This document shows, piece after piece, positions 1 to 10,400 of a DNA stretch of 64,000 bases. Both the position numbers and the translations under genes were made by a program. The notes beneath the pieces are model-generated. The model did not search any database and had not been told where the DNA came from. It saw only the letters and a program-made list of their open reading frames with translations. How positions within the stretch are numbered: the first letter of the stretch is position 1; every line of letters starts with the position of its first letter. The stretch is from assembly GCA_947652115.1 (NCBI GenBank), contig OX393565.1, positions 25,309,023-25,373,022 on the forward strand. The letters run 5' to 3'. The stretch is from Blastomussa wellsi. Its lineage: Eukaryota; Cnidaria; Anthozoa; Scleractinia; Plerogyridae.

Positions 1-1189
1 AAAATAAACTCGAAACCATGCAATGAAAAAATCTGATAAATTCAAATGTTATAAAATATTAATAGGTAAACAACATCTCCAAGTCTCAGGTCTGTGCGGT
101 ACACCATTCCTGAGTTATTTGCCGAAGCATTTCTCGCAAATTTATAGAGCTCAGTATGGAGACGCCATGTTGGTGCCCATCTACATGGCGGCCGGAAATC
201 AAAGAAAACATCTGGCACTGACTTTTGCCATGGAATCGACTGCTCTTTCCTGGCGATTTAGTGTATACACACATAGACATCTTTCCTAATACTTGAACTA
301 TTTAAACTGCAAAAAGTTTGAGAAAAGACCTTTTCTTAGAGCACGACAGCTTTGTCACGGCGCCATCGTGAAGTCACGTAGAGCCGCGGAAATCTCGAGA
401 ATTCAACATGCTGTATTTCAAACACAAAGACACTATCTAGCTGGAAACTTGTGAATAGATATATTTTAGGATTTCTTTCACGTAGTGACAATAAAAGTTA
501 AGCAGGCCCAGCGAATTTTGTTTTTAAAATTTCATGACGTCACGTGAAAACCAAGACTCCTTTAAAGGAGTAATCATCAAATTCTTTTTCAAGATGAATA
601 TGGATCGGGGTTGAATTAATCTGTGAAGGGAAAACTCCAAAGTTTGACGTGAAACTCGTTGAAGGGATCGTTTATTTTTGCCATGTTCTGTCGTGGCACC
701 ACGAGTGGACAGAACTTTGTATTAATTCATCTGGTTTTCGAGAATTTCCGAATGGAATAAAGGTTAGTTGTTAAAATTCTGTTTCTACAGTTTGGCTTGG
801 AGTTACATTATGCAATATGAAGTTTGTGGTTCTGTAAGTTTTGAATCGATTCGCTCGAACTTTTTCTTCGTGAAAGGAAGTGTTCGTGTAATCATCATTC
901 TTCGTGGTCGATTAGAGGACGTACCGGAACAACTCACGTCTATTTGTTAAGTATACCTTTTAGCTTTCGTACGTGTAAGTGACCCTGAGTAATGGCTACA
1001 AGGGATGCATACCCTGGCTATTTCTAGGGGAAGACGGGAGGATAGCCTCCCGCGCGTTTCGCTTTTCCTCTCCTGCGTCGCAGATTACGTCTGCGACGCA
1101 GGCTACGCTTTTTTTCTAATAGCGCCTACTTTGGGAGCCTCCCTAAGACATTGTTGTACGCCAAAATTTCGTGATTTCTCCATTATAAA
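1..1189. other. No gene recognised at left edge
   Basis: I found no supported exon here. In particular I looked on the minus strand for the last two exons of the broken TRAF gene T1 (the CPY...GC zinc-finger exon and the coiled-coil/MATH exon) and did not see them, so they are either left of the window or lost. Around 1036-1112 there are two short hairpins, the second ending in a GCAGGCTA terminus like that of the MULE-type elements elsewhere in the window. Confidence 0.5.
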
Positions 1190-1540
1190 ACTGGCTAGCC
1201 GCCGCCTGCTGAGCTCTGTTGGTTGGGCGCCAGACTGCCGTGCGGGAGGTCGAGGTCTTAAAATGTAACTGAGGAGAAAGTGCTTTCCGAGCTTTGCTGA
1301 CATCTAAAATATGATAGACTTTCCAGTCTTCTTGGATAATGAGATAACGATGATGAGCCGTAGGTCCCGTCTCCTGTATCTTCTCTTTCATGGTTTAGTA
1401 GGGGACCAACTCTAAAGAATCGGAATCACTGTTGGAAAAGGCCGCGGTAAACGACTCTCTCCGGTGAGTGTGATCTGGCCTGTAGGGTTGGTGCTTGACA
1501 TGGGTCTTATAGACCTCTTTGCACTTTAACCCTTTTACAT
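1190..1540 (+). repeat. Diverged tRNA-derived SINE-like repeat
   Basis: The start resembles an A-box region (GAGCTCTGTTGGTTGGGCGC) followed by an anticodon-arm-like CAGACTGCCGTGCGGGAGGT. The B-box half is shortened. The tail, with words such as TCTTAAAATGTAACTGA, GTAGGTCCCGTCTCCTG and ATCTGGCCTG, parallels the tail of the better preserved SINE on the minus strand at 19370-19697. It is an older member of that family. The antisense reading frames here are by-products of this repeat. Confidence 0.5.
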
Positions 1541-2729
1541 AGTTGACCGTGAAAAATTAAAATAAATAAATTAATCCCGCCCGCTCCGGAAGGGCGGGAA
1601 GATGAGAGACCCTGGGAACGCGGTTGAGATAATAGTAGGTACCTCATCTCTTGGTATGTTCTTCAAGCCACACTTGTTGTTGCATTCGACTGGAAACTTC
1701 GGACAGGCTTCATTGTGAGCCTAAAAAAGGGCACAGAAAAAACCAACAGACAAAATAAGGGATAAGTATCATCTATGGTTCCTAACAGTGTTTCTACATC
1801 GATCCAGTCAAAAAAATACAATGTATTACAAGCATGCACGACTGCCTTGCCATATAATAATGCATCTTAAGAAAAGTGCGTCACGTTTGGCTTTAAAACG
1901 TTCCTTGAACAATAATAACAGACCTTTTTGTCCATTTTAGGAAAGCGTTCAGAGCAGAAAGCGCATTCAATCACCGACCAGAGGCATGTGGTCTCCACGT
2001 GAGAAATAACATCTTTACGAAGAACTTCTTCATTGCACCCCGCGTTTACACAATGTACACGCTGAAAACTGCACTCCTCTCTGTGTTTCTGAAAACGCAA
2101 CAACAAAATAAATGAGGCCCATATAGCTTGCAACAAAATCATCCCGCCCCTTACACCGGTCCGTGGAGCGTGATGTGCCAAAACAGCGCACTCGAAACCG
2201 GGAAAAATCCAGCCTAGGAAAAGGTTCCTCAATGGGGCTTTGTGCAGGAAAAAATACTCTTACGCTTTGCTTGCTTCTTTCGTCAATTCTTTTCGCAAAA
2301 TTTCCTGGAGAGAGCCTGCTTGCAGGCTATGAAAAATCGCGAAAAATTGTGCAACGATTTTGTAAATAGAAATAAAACCGAAGTAAGGAAGGGGGAGACG
2401 GGAGTAAAAAGTACAGAGAGCGGGATGTCAGTTCAGAACTCCTTGTTCCCCCAGAGAAGGGTCCTTTGATGAGCCGTAAATTTACATATGTTTTGGCTTG
2501 AAATCCTGAAGTGTAATCTGTTGAATCAGAGCTTTGATTGTGACTTTATTTTGATGATTTTGTGATCGAAACTGGTGGCTGCGTATGACTGTGAAACGAT
2601 TCGGAAATTCAGGGAAACATGATATTATTGTTTTATTATTCGTGAGCCCGATCTGGACTGTTCGACCATTCCCCTTTTAGCAACCAATTCAACTTTTTTT
2701 GATGCCGTCCAGTAAAGATGCTGCCCTTA

Positions 2730-2917
2730 GGGCCTGATTACATGAGCCGGGCCAGCCCGGTTTGCCGGGATGGTTTGCTTTGTCGGCTAGCCGGGCTGGC
2801 CAGGTTGTCATGCAATCGCGAAGTTAATTTTTGTTGCGTTTAACAGACGTGCCGAGATCTCGGCACACTGAAACAAGCCCGGCTAACCGGGCCAGCCCGG
2901 TCCATGTAATCAGGCCC
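2730..2917. mobile_element. Harbinger-type MITE (TTA target duplication)
   Basis: This 188-base element begins GGGCCTGATTACATG and ends with the reverse complement, CATGTAATCAGGCCC. Both arms continue into a CCGGGCCAGCCCGG segment. TTA directly flanks both ends (2727-2729 and 2918-2920). A three-base TTA/TAA duplication and GGG termini are the known signature of PIF/Harbinger elements. It lies in intron 3 of T1 and has no coding capacity. Confidence 0.8.
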
Positions 2918-3800
2918 TTAGATGCAATAAAATTACTGCCCTTTGCAATTATTGCACAGCATTTTGAGTCAGTATGCTGACTCGTCCCAAGTCGTCTCTT
3001 ATGAGAAAAAATAGCAGGAGCGGGGAGACGACTGGAGACGAGCCAGGTCACTATCTGAATGATCTATATCTGGACTGATCGCATCAGATTTATTTTTAAC
3101 CAATCAAAAAAAATAGTTACCGTGACATCTCTAAGTTCCCATGTCCAAGAACAACCCACATTTGGGCATTTGACCCGCGCGTCAAGTATTTTACGATGGC
3201 AAGCAACGTCAGAGAAGATCTGTAAAAGAAGCAAAAACATAAAGAAGCCGAGATAAACTGTCAGCAGAGAGGTGGCCTGCGATCAAGCGCTCCCTCCTAA
3301 AGATCGAAGATAAGGACGCTTGACAGGAAGGCCATTCACGATTTGACGATGTAAAAAAAAACTACGAACTGAAAGAAAGCTACAGTAGGTACGAGTCTAA
3401 CTTCCGGTTAAAAATTTTCCGTGTTATTTGTTTTTTCAGATATATTTGTATAACAGGGTATTATTTTTATGAAACATCGCGTTTTATTCTTGCCGATAAT
3501 TTTTTACTCTTAATATGTTCAAGAACTCAAAAACGATATGCCCTATGGCTATGTCGTTTATAAGGAACGTTTATAAGTAGTCGGCTCATAAATGCAGACT
3601 AAACATTTACCCTCTCTTATGGCGTTCCATCCCCGCCAAAATTCGAATTGACAATACAACATTCAATCATGCAATGCTATACATGCCCAAGAGCATTACA
3701 ACATTCCCAAACACTCTGCGCTGTTCTCGATACGACTACGATATGTCATAAGTTACAATACAACGTCTTAAATCGCAATACAACATGTTCACATACATCG

Positions 3801-4000
3801 NNNNNNNNNNNNNNNNNNNNNNNNNNNNNNNNNNNNNNNNNNNNNNNNNNNNNNNNNNNNNNNNNNNNNNNNNNNNNNNNNNNNNNNNNNNNNNNNNNNN
3901 NNNNNNNNNNNNNNNNNNNNNNNNNNNNNNNNNNNNNNNNNNNNNNNNNNNNNNNNNNNNNNNNNNNNNNNNNNNNNNNNNNNNNNNNNNNNNNNNNNNN
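3801..4000. other. Assembly gap (200 N)
   Basis: Exactly 200 N, a usual placeholder length for a gap of unknown size. It falls inside the transposon in T1 exon 2, just after the left terminal repeat, so the missing sequence probably includes the rest of the left arm and perhaps the transposase catalytic region. Reading frames through the N run mean nothing. Confidence 0.95.
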
Positions 4001-4083
4001 CATATGAAAATGAGTTTGATTTACATTTGAATGAACTTGTGAGTAAAACTCATTCAAATGTAAATCAAACTCATTTTCATATG
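4001..4083. repeat. Near-perfect palindrome next to the gap
   Basis: A 34-base arm beginning CATATGAAAATGAGTTTGAT is followed by a loop of about 15 bases and then its exact reverse complement. It abuts the N run, so it could be a real hairpin of the transposon or a fold-back artefact of assembly. Confidence 0.75.
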
Positions 4084-4446
4084 AAAGGTTTCGCACTTGC
4101 ACTCGTTTTGAAACAGATGCAGAACTTGGAAATGGCCTATTAAAATGAGGAGGAAGAGGTGGCACTTCTGGCTAAAGAAGGGTGTAACTGCTCCAAAAAA
4201 GGTGTAGGGTTTCTCCCTAAAGGGTCTCATGTTTTTGTTGTTGTTTGTTTTAAAAAAAGGAAGGGTGTCAGTCTCCCCTAGGCCCCTCCCCCTGCCCAAA
4301 GTCAGACAACGATATGGTAGGCAACATTACTTACAAGCTTGTGTGTTTTCCTCAGGTATGAAAAAATAATTAAACTGTAATGATTTTTTTTAAGTTATGG
4401 TTACAGAGTAAAACTTGAAATAATGATGTCACTTTATTTCTTACCT

Positions 4447-4852
4447 GTAATGCTGATACCAAAACGAGACATCCTTCTCTCTACTGTCCTTGTTGACACC
4501 CCCAGCAACTGGCCAATCTGTGGAACATTAAATCCACTTTCAACAAGACAAACCAGCTGTTCTTCCTTTATATCGAAGTAAGGACGTCCTGGGTTACCAC
4601 TGTAAATTTTCGAACCACTACAATTGTTAGGTTGATCATGAGCGGCTAATGTGTCTGCTTCCTTCAGGTGGTTAATTGCCACACCAATGTACGATACAAA
4701 CGACCCCGGAAGTTCCGCGTTGTTCACAATGGATCTGTTCAAATACTCCAAACGGAGAACTAAACTGCTACAGTCGTCAGGGCCTTGAAAATTGTCGAGC
4801 CTTTCTATCGTATCCTGCACCACCGATAGGATACGAGCAATGTTGTCAGCCA
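4447..4852 (-). CDS. Transposase-like first exon with HTH domain
   Basis: Starting at ATG 4852 (MADNIARILSVV), the exon has an alpha-helical N-terminal part. After a GRPYFDI motif it carries a resolvase-like helix-turn-helix (EEQLVCLVESGFNVPQIGQL, then GVSTRTVERRMSRFGIS). The frame runs to a good donor, ACAG|GTAAGA, after which it hits a stop within the intron, so this is probably exon 1 of a spliced gene. In related animal proteins I know, this kind of HTH precedes an integrase (rve/DDE) core; no such core is visible here, and the gap at 3801-4000 could hide it. It lies between the inverted termini of the element, which supports a transposon origin. Confidence 0.6.
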
Positions 4853-4954
4853 TGATTGTTGGCAGACCGCGCAGGACCTGGCGCTGGACAGCGAAATAAC
4901 CGGGTCAGCGGTTAACATTTTAAGAGTTCATAATCGATTGATTATCGATTGAGT

Positions 4955-5285
4955 TTGACGGATGTTGTAAACCCTATCGTGGCATGTTGTAAACCCGATC
5001 GTGACGTGTTGTAAACCCATGTTGTAAACCCATGTCGTGGCATGTTGTAAACCTATGTTGTAACCCGATCGTTACATGCAGCATAAAGTCGCGTTTGGAA
5101 AAATCTTGTGAAGTTCATCGATCGAGCCCGTGGCATGTTGTAACGTAAACAGAGACGTGGCGTTCGCTTCGTGATGATACAAGGTTGAAAAGTCAATCAA
5201 GAACAGTATTCATCGGCAACATGTTGTAAAGTCAGTTGTCACATGTTGTAGGATGTATGTGAACATGTTGTATTGCGATTTAAGA
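4955..5285. repeat. Subterminal TGTTGTAAAC-type repeats of the transposon
   Basis: The word TGTTGTAAAC or close variants recur many times (for example near 4962, 4984, 5008, 5020, 5044, 5225), interspersed with CGATCGTGACG-like words. The repeats continue the theme of the terminal inverted repeat, where the complement ACAACATG recurs. Arrays like this in subterminal regions of DNA transposons are often transposase-binding sites; that role is inferred. Confidence 0.6.
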
Positions 5286-6195
5286 CGTTGTATTGTAACT
5301 TATGACATATCGTAGTCGTATCGAGAACAGCGCAGAGTGTTTGGGAATGTTGTAATGCTCTTGGGCATGTATAGCATTGCATGATTGAATGTTGTATTGT
5401 CAATTCGAATTTTGGCGGGGATGGAACGCCATACTCTCTCTCGATATTGGCTCCCTGTCTGCAGGGCACTGCGGTGCTGGAGATCTGAAAGGAACAGGTA
5501 TGACAAAGCTGAATAAAGTAATTTTGCTGATTGCATGACAGTCATGACTCGTGTTCTTTGACAAGATTGCGTCAGTTTCTCTTGATCTGTCCTCCGAGAC
5601 TAATCGTAGAATACATTCCGGATTTATTATTTATCTTCATAAATCAAATGCATTGACTGATTTGGTTCACTTGTTTCGCCGTTGGATCAAACTGGAAAAT
5701 AAGTAACAAAACTTCAAAACGTTCATAACTAATGTATTTGAGTTCTCTGCGGAGGGAAAGTGGCGAAAAAAATAAAATTTTTACAATGTACGGTAGTAAA
5801 CACAGCTGAGCGACAGCTATGACTCTGGTATATGTTTATGTTCGACATTCCAAGTTCTTTCGCAACATCAGAAATCATAATACTCTGGCTCACTTGTTCC
5901 TTTCGCCGCGTTTAAAGTAAAATACATTGTCTTCCAATCTAAGCGATTTCGGTTCCTAAGGGTAAAACGTCCGGGATGAAGTATATAGTGAACAGAATAG
6001 CAGCTACTCGGCCGAGTATTAAAATTACCTCAATATTGTCCCAACGCAGATCTCACAAAGTCTGTGACCACATTTTTCGATTTGAACAGGATCTTTGAGT
6101 GGTAACTGGCACACTAGACATTCCCAGTCATCAGGTATTTCACCAACAAACTCGTATTCATAGCCTCCAAGATCGGGAACTCCACCCGCCGCCAT

Positions 6196-7475
6196 TTTTC
6201 CCTCAAAACGGAAGCAAGTAATAACTTATATGATGGCGTGACGATGAGTCACGCATTGAGTCAATCCCGTGTGGTAGTGGGATGGGGTCGGTCGGCTACC
6301 CGCTGGGGTAATATCATATGGCGGTTCTGTAGTGCAGCAGATCAACCCACAAACTAAAACTAATTTTTGAAATCTCGTTCTGGTGACAAAAAATAGTACA
6401 TTTAATCACTTTGATTATATTGGCCTGAAATTTCATGAGCAATTTGCCCTTCTTTACCACAAGTACAAAGCGAGGCACCACCAGAGCGCAATGCATTCTG
6501 GTCGTTGTGCAGTGCATTCTGGTAGCCACGCAGTGCATTCCTAACAGCTGCTCGCTGCGCTCCCTCCGCAGCAATAAAAGTAAAAGGAAACCAAACGGTA
6601 CACGGTACGATGAAGGCTGACCGTATAATGTCTCATCTTTCTAACGTCCACAATTACAAATTCAAATCCCATCAGGATTACCACAAATTACATTTTGCGG
6701 GGTAGGTAGCGTAAGTGATTTGCACTTGATGGCGCGTAAAATTATGACGCTTGTCAAAAGGTAACGGACCGTAGCTATTGCGAAAAAAAGTCTGGAGGAA
6801 AACAGCGAAAGGGGAGCTAGAATTCTGGATGGAAATCGTGTCTTTTCATGAAACTTTCAGGTTAGCGTATTCACATATTATCCGGCCAACTTTCTTTTGA
6901 GACCATTTTGGTTTCGAAAAGGCTAAAGAGAGAGTTCGAAGTTTCACTTAGCATGTTCAAATCGCCTCGTGAAAAAGTTCCCTCCCTTGTTGTTTTATTA
7001 TATTTTAGGACAAAATTTGCATAATTCAGATCAGCTCGAGCACAAAACACTTGCTCAGCACACGACAACAGTGCTGTCGCGTCTTTCAACTAAACGCAAT
7101 ATATATAAAACCAACACAGGAAACAAACCACGGGAGTAATAAAAATATATCCTTTTTTAATTAATTTATTTTACTCAATTATTGTGGTCCCCCTGTGAAG
7201 GCGCCAACTAAACTGTTGCCATTAGTGTGAAGTAGTTCCTTTCTTGTTTCATTGCTCTATTAGTGGGCGGGGGAGAGGTTATCTCTAGGGCTTAATCTTT
7301 TTCACAAAAAAACTGTGGAGGCAAGATCCGTCAATGTTAACTAAGTAACACATTAAAAATAAATTGAACCATAACAAACTTTATTGATTTTCTCCGCGAA
7401 TTAACCTCAGAAAGGAAACTCAATATACTAATATTGGCATTCGTACTAATTTCACGCACAACTGAACAGATCCTG
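6196..7475. other. Spacer between T1 and T2
   Basis: No coding exon supported. It holds the 5' flank of T1, with three 21-base tandem copies of a GCATTCTGG word at 6488-6545. Near 7380-7385, TTTATT on the plus strand is an AATAAA on the minus strand, about 90 bases past the T2 stop, and is a candidate polyadenylation signal for T2. Confidence 0.5.
6488..6545 (-). promoter_or_regulatory. Three 21-base tandem repeats upstream of T1
   Basis: CCAGAATGCA-type words (minus strand) recur at an exact 21-base spacing (plus-strand GCATTCTGG at 6493 and 6514, truncated at 6535), about 290-350 bases upstream of the T1 start codon. CCAGAATGC resembles the core of the ZNF143/SBF site found at many animal promoters. 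Function is inferred; it may be a chance minisatellite. Confidence 0.35.
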
Positions 7476-10400
7476 TTAAATTGGTTTGTCCGCTGGACTT
7501 ACTTCAAACTTAATAAATAAAGTACCATCTACAACGTACGAGCCTGTTTTGAGTTTTTCATGAGAGAAGAAACGCCCAAATCCGCGTCTTTCATTTTCGT
7601 CACTTTCCGGGCGTTGCATACTCTTCCATGACGGCTCAGGAATGAAAGACTTGACAAAATTATGCCTTTGCATCAGGTCAGGATTTTGGTCAAAAATAGT
7701 TAGAGTCACTTTGTATAGAAATGGCCAGGGCAATATAGCGTCGTATTTCCCCTTCATCAGTGCAATATAAAGTGATATATGAGCGTTTCTAGCCTCTTTT
7801 GTGCCATTAGGGTACATGGCTAATTTCATCTTGTACCCTTGAGGTCCGACATAAAATGCATCGCTTTCGACTCGAACCTCTTTGTCGTTTTTGGCTTTGC
7901 TGACTCGCTCCCAAAAGTCGGACAACTTCCATATATACGGCGCGAATGTTTCCATTTCTTTGTGTTTCATTTTCATTGCAGCAACATCCTTCTCTAGTCC
8001 AATGAGTTTGGAATTCACTGTGCGATAATCAACCTTCGCTTGCTCTAGTTCCCGTCTCAGAATTTTAGTCTCGTCCTGTACCTCACCAAATTTTTCAACG
8101 GAAAGCTCAAAATGCTGTCGTAAGTTTTGCTCCAGATGATCGTTCACGTCGCATCGCTTAATCTGAAATGACAATAGCAATGCTGGAATGAAAATTGCAG
8201 AATGTATCTACTAATAGCAAACAGTGCAATCAGGGAGCGTAGGTCGAGCAGCGTAATGGCCTTATGTGCCTTCTGGCACGAAGATGATGATGATGATGAC
8301 TGATGATGATGATGACGATGCAGAGGTGGTTAATTGCAGTGTCCAAGGGAAATGAGTGTGCCCGAGAAACCGGACTCCATTTTATGTAACCTTTTGTTAT
8401 TGTCCATGGGCCATATAAGTATTTAAAATTAAACTTTACACACCACCAGTCTATGAATACGCACGGTGTGCCGTGACATCTAGTTAAGCACTAAGATTTA
8501 GGGTGCGTTCCTTTGGGATGATCTAGATCACGATCAGTGATCCGGGATCACTCAGATCATGGTGCATCAAAGGAAACCGGGCGAATCATTGCTCAGCGTG
8601 GATTCCCCGGCGCCTTTGATGCACTGATCGTGATCTAGATCATCCCAAATGAACGCACCCTTAAATTAACTATAGTTTCACACCTTAACGTTGCAGCCCA
8701 GATAGTCGTACTTGCAGTTTACAACCGTCTGAGGACATGTGACACCCTGATGAGCCGTCATCTAGACAAAGAAGCGAATCAAAAAGTAAAAATCTTCGCG
8801 TGGGACAAAGAAAAAAATCTGAGTCTCCAACAGGACTACCGGTCGGGCGCTCTAACCAACTGAGTTACGAGAACCCTTGGTGAGGTTTGGCCATTAACTC
8901 GGTTCATATTTGACACTCGTCCTGCTGCATACTGCTAGAATCAGCAATGTTGAAATTTGTAATCAAACGTACATTTTGCCAAGAGCGTGGGACCAACAAA
9001 ACCGCGAGTCTTCGACGCAGAGGCGTACGCACCTGGGGATCGAGGGGGGCTGCAGCTCCCCTCCCAGTTTCGAAAATAGTCTACATTTTTCGGGAAAAAC
9101 GCTCAGGTTTCTGGCAACAGTAGTTGGAAGAAAACTGACAAAAAATTACGTTCTGTAACAAACTTGTGTTCAGATGAAATGATAGATTGTTCAATCGCAT
9201 TTGTAATTACGTGCTCCACGTGTGCCATGAAGACAACCTACTGTGCTTGGAAGTTTTAGTCGGCGAACTATTTTTAAACTGTAAAAGTTTTAAAAAGCAT
9301 GCGAATTGTGAACATCTTGTTCTTTAATACGGGGAGATCACAGCCCTCCCCCCCCCCCTCATGTCCGAAGGTGCAGTTTTTTAAATGTACGTTGTCATTC
9401 TATTTTACGGCTGCCGCTAAGTAACAAGTATCTTGTATTCCTTCTAAATTGCAAATGAACAGAAGAGTTGAAAACCGTTTGAGTACATCAAGGATTTGAG
9501 ATTAAGTACTAGTCGGGCGTCTTAGTCGGTACCCTAGCACCATACCACCTCTCTTGCAATGACCTCACCACACCCATTGGAACATTCAGTTGGATGTCGT
9601 CGACATTCCAAGGCGTGTTTCTATGAACAAATAGTATAATGCAATTGGCGTAATCTGTTCAAAACAGAGAAATGCAAACATGAAAGATACCAAGCAATTC
9701 ATCACGGAAGTAAGAGGATCTGTTGTTAGGCAAAATGACGGAACGGTCAGCTTTACAAGGCAGACCCCATTTGCGTGACAATTGGGAAACTTCTTTCGCA
9801 TCTATCCTTCCGTGCTGATAATATATAAATTTAGGCCAGACTAAGATGACGAAGACGAAGATCCCCATGAATGCCAGTTAGTTTTCTAAATTTCTGCAAT
9901 ATTACCAGGTAGCGTCTTCTTTTCCGCATTCTGTGATTACATTAACAACACAGAAGGATGAAAAAAGTGTTTGTACTCAACATTCAGGGGGAGATGAGAG
10001 GCGCAAGCACACACAAGATATATTCATTTGGCTTTGAGTGGGGAGTCCAGGAGGTTTCAGCCCCCCCCCCCCCCCCACTCCTTCCAGTTTAAAATTGTCG
10101 ACATTTTACGTTTAGGATTCTAGAAACAGAAGTTCAACGAATTTTTCCACATTATCAAAAACTGATTGCATAAACACACCGCACTAACACAGTTCTTAAA
10201 TTCTGTGATTCGTGGAAGATCCACGCTTCATCCAGAACAGTATGACAAAGCCTGTACTAAGATTTGAAGGATGCAATACCTCTCCATTGCATTTAGCGTG
10301 TTTCCCGTCACAGTATCCACAATGCACCATCCTCCACTGACATGTGTTAATCACGTGATCGTTCACCAGCCTCCTCTCAAGTGTCATTTGACAGCGAGGA

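Larger units (their letters stand above)
3618..5433 (-). mobile_element. DNA transposon with long TIRs inside T1 exon 2, IS3EU-like candidate
   Basis: The two ends are inverted copies: 3618-3799 matches the reverse complement of about 5252-5433, starting TATGGCGTTCCATCCCCGCC. CTCTCT lies immediately outside both ends (3612-3617 and 5434-5439), which I read as a six-base target duplication. Inside are a minus-strand ORF with a DNA-binding helix-turn-helix (4447-4852), a 34-base palindrome beside the gap, and many short ACAACATG-like words in the right subterminal part. A 200-N gap removes part of the left half. Six-base duplications together with an integrase-type transposase carrying such an HTH are what I recall for the IS3EU superfamily; that assignment is inference. 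The inverted repeat and the insertion site are seen directly. Confidence 0.8.
1643..6195 (-). pseudogene. TRAF gene T1 (TRAF6-like), 5' exons only, exon 2 interrupted by a transposon
   Basis: Exons on the minus strand: RING exon 6029-6195, exon 2 5434-5484 plus one base at 3611 beyond an inserted element, exon 3 3121-3219, exon 4 1924-2088, exon 5 1643-1720. The start MAAGGVPDLGGYEYEF leads to the RING motifs CLVC and KCGHRLCEIC; exon 2 adds the closing CPAD. Exons 3 to 5 carry TRAF zinc fingers, including VKCPNVGCSW, CVNAGC and CPKFPVECNNKCG. Every junction has GT and AG in the phase used by the neighbouring genes. The MATH exon was not found within the window. A DNA transposon (3618-5433) lies inside exon 2; leaving out the element and one copy of the target duplication gives a 52-base exon followed by GTAAATG, the same length as exon 2 of T2 and T6. 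The intact form would have been a RING/TRAF adaptor; this allele cannot encode it normally. Confidence 0.85.

Noticed and set aside
23..289. 88-codon plus-strand frame at the left edge
   Set aside because: No recognisable domain, no splice partner, and no similarity to the TRAF exons.
1103..1391. Minus-strand frames of 66 and 82 codons
   Set aside because: They are antisense readings of a diverged SINE-like repeat.
3648..4165. Reading frames of 119 and 139 codons around the gap
   Set aside because: Most of their length is the N run; the rest is the transposon terminal repeat.
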